A stretch of DNA of 7,126 bases, from positions 4,247-11,372 of the forward strand of contig NYZY01000009.1 in assembly GCA_002687335.1 (NCBI GenBank), written 5' to 3'. Position numbers and translations under genes: made by a program. The stretch is from Chloroflexota bacterium. GTDB taxonomy: Bacteria; Chloroflexota; Dehalococcoidia; UBA1151; UBA1328. The notes under the pieces were generated by a model. The model was not told the origin of the DNA. It searched no databases and was given only the letters and a program-made list of their open reading frames with translations. Position 1 is the stretch's first letter; each line of letters begins with the position of its first letter. This document shows positions 6,151 to 7,126 of the stretch, in pieces.

Positions 6151-7110
6151 ATGCAGGGCACGTTAACCAAGATATTAATGAGTTCAACGATCGCGATCCT
6201 ACTCTTCGGTAGTTTTGTGTCATGTAGTTATTTAGAAAATAACCCTAATGAAATATCGCCTTTGACTCCTAAAACCCCGTTTAGTGGAAACCGTTCGATG
6301 ATCGTGTTTGAATCTGATCGTGATGGAAACACGGAAATTTACGTGATGAATACAGATGGATCTGATCAAACGCGTCTCACATATAACGACGCACAGGACA
6401 TCTCCCCATCATGGTCTCCAGACGGTTCAAGGATAGCGTTCAGTTCGGATAGGGATGGTAACGCTGAAATTTACGTGATGAATGCCGACGGGTCTAAACA
6501 GACACGTCTAACAAATACCCTTGCTGGAGATAGCGCTCCATCATGGTCTCCCGATGGATCGCAGATCACCTTTAACTCGGACGGTGCAGGTAATGAAGAG
6601 ATCTACATTATGAATATTGATGGTTCGAATCAAGCGCGTATGACCTATAGTGACTCATGGGAGATACTGCCGGATTGGTCTTCAGACGGTTCTAAGATTG
6701 CATTTAACTCCGACAGGATTTACGACGGTAGAACCTACGTGGATATCCACGTTATGAACGTCGATGGTTCTAGTCAGATGCGGCTTACGTCTGGCGACGC
6801 CTGGAATAGTTCAGCCTCATGGTCTCCGGATGGATCGAAGATAGCATTCGACTCTGATCGTGATGGAAACCAAGAGATTTATCTAATGGACGCGGATGGG
6901 TCGAACCTAGAACGCCTTACCTACAATGATTTTTGGGACAGCTCCCCGTCATGGTCTCCGGATGGTGCAAATATAGTATTCGACTCTGACCGCGATGGAT
7001 TTATCGAAATTTTCGTAATGAATGCCGACGGATCTAATCAAACGCGTTTGACATTCAGTGAGGCGTGGGACGGCTGGCCTGCTTGGTCCTCATCACATAG
7101 AACCCCTTAG
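6151..7110 (+). CDS. TolB-like PD40 beta-propeller lipoprotein
   Basis: A 319-residue secreted protein. Residues 1-25 form a signal peptide: a short N-terminus with Lys7, a hydrophobic core (about 8-20) and a lipobox-like FVSC ending at Cys25, so it is probably lipid-anchored outside the cytoplasmic membrane; Phe at -3 is slightly unusual. A polar linker (26-50) leads to six PD40/WD40-like repeats of about 44 residues, each with SDRDGN, EIYVMN, DGS, RLT and SWSPDG signatures: 51-94, 95-138, 139-182, 183-230 (four residues longer), 231-274 and 275-319. The last repeat ends at AWSSS, so its C-terminal strand may close a six-bladed ring with blade one. TolB proteins share this propeller, but no tol or pal gene is seen, so no Tol function is assigned; a binding or scaffold role at the cell surface is likelier. 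The ATG follows AGAGG at 6141-6145, five bases away, and lies 52 bases after the transporter. Confidence 0.92.
   Translation: MQGTLTKILMSSTIAILLFGSFVSCSYLENNPNEISPLTPKTPFSGNRSMIVFESDRDGNTEIYVMNTDGSDQTRLTYNDAQDISPSWSPDGSRIAFSSDRDGNAEIYVMNADGSKQTRLTNTLAGDSAPSWSPDGSQITFNSDGAGNEEIYIMNIDGSNQARMTYSDSWEILPDWSSDGSKIAFNSDRIYDGRTYVDIHVMNVDGSSQMRLTSGDAWNSSASWSPDGSKIAFDSDRDGNQEIYLMDADGSNLERLTYNDFWDSSPSWSPDGANIVFDSDRDGFIEIFVMNADGSNQTRLTFSEAWDGWPAWSSSHRTP
6301..7107 (+). repeat. six tandem ~132-bp units encoding PD40 propeller blades
   Basis: Units run 6301-6432, 6433-6564, 6565-6696, 6697-6840, 6841-6972 and 6973-7107. Five are 132 to 135 bases; the fourth is 144 because of a four-codon insertion around 6718-6744 (residues IYDGRTYV region). 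The units stay similar at the DNA level: an 18-base stretch at 6313-6330 recurs exactly at 6853-6870 (units 1 and 5), and another at 6334-6351 recurs at 6466-6483 (units 1 and 2). A TCATGGTCTCC-type segment marks the end of most units. This is internal gene duplication, not a mobile or non-coding repeat. Confidence 0.9.
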
Positions 7111-7126
7111 AAAAGAGAAACGCGCC

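Noticed and set aside
6301..7107. CRISPR array or non-coding tandem repeat
   Set aside because: Units are about 132 bases, stay in frame and encode PD40 blades; there are no short identical repeats with unique spacers.
6151..7110. TolB of a Tol-Pal system
   Set aside because: The propeller is similar, but the lipoprotein signal, the lack of a TolB N-terminal domain and the absence of tol or pal neighbours argue against that assignment.

Overview
The window holds six genes, all on the + strand, with short gaps of 14 to 86 bases. The first is cut by the left edge. There are no tRNA or rRNA genes, insertion sequences, CRISPR arrays or phage genes, and no gap is longer than about 90 bases.

Organism: the mix suggests a free-living, probably marine, bacterium. 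It combines a corrinoid-protein reactivator of the RACo type, a CtBP-like 2-hydroxyacid dehydrogenase, a xylose-isomerase-like TIM barrel, a VOC protein, an HAE3/MMPL-type RND exporter and a PD40 beta-propeller lipoprotein. Base composition looks moderate (mid-40s percent GC by eye), starts include TTG, and Shine-Dalgarno signals are patchy. The SAR202/Dehalococcoidia side of Chloroflexota is my best guess. It rests on family mix and general resemblance, not on a marker gene, so treat it as tentative.

Layout: 1-825 is the C-terminal ASKHA-type ATPase part of a RACo-like reductive activator of corrinoid proteins. 890-1876 is an NAD-dependent D-2-hydroxyacid dehydrogenase with all catalytic residues. 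1963-2799 is a metal-dependent sugar isomerase/epimerase-like TIM barrel. 2839-3255 is a one-module VOC metalloprotein. 3279-6098 is a large RND-superfamily membrane transporter that appears to carry an extra pair of membrane segments. 6151-7110 is a lipoprotein made of six PD40 repeats.

How they may work together: genes two to four are three small soluble enzymes of types that act on sugar acids, keto acids or sugars, in a row and close together. They could be one catabolic module, with the RND protein exporting or importing a related hydrophobic compound, but no substrate can be read from the sequence. The RACo-like gene points to a corrinoid-dependent methyltransferase, probably encoded upstream of the window. 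The PD40 lipoprotein has its own good ribosome binding site and may be a separate function. I see no strong promoter or intrinsic terminator between the genes, which fits co-transcription but does not prove it.

Nothing here is clearly a new system. The most unusual points are the likely 14-segment architecture of the transporter, the acidic calcium-type loop in its second extracytoplasmic domain, and the enzyme trio.
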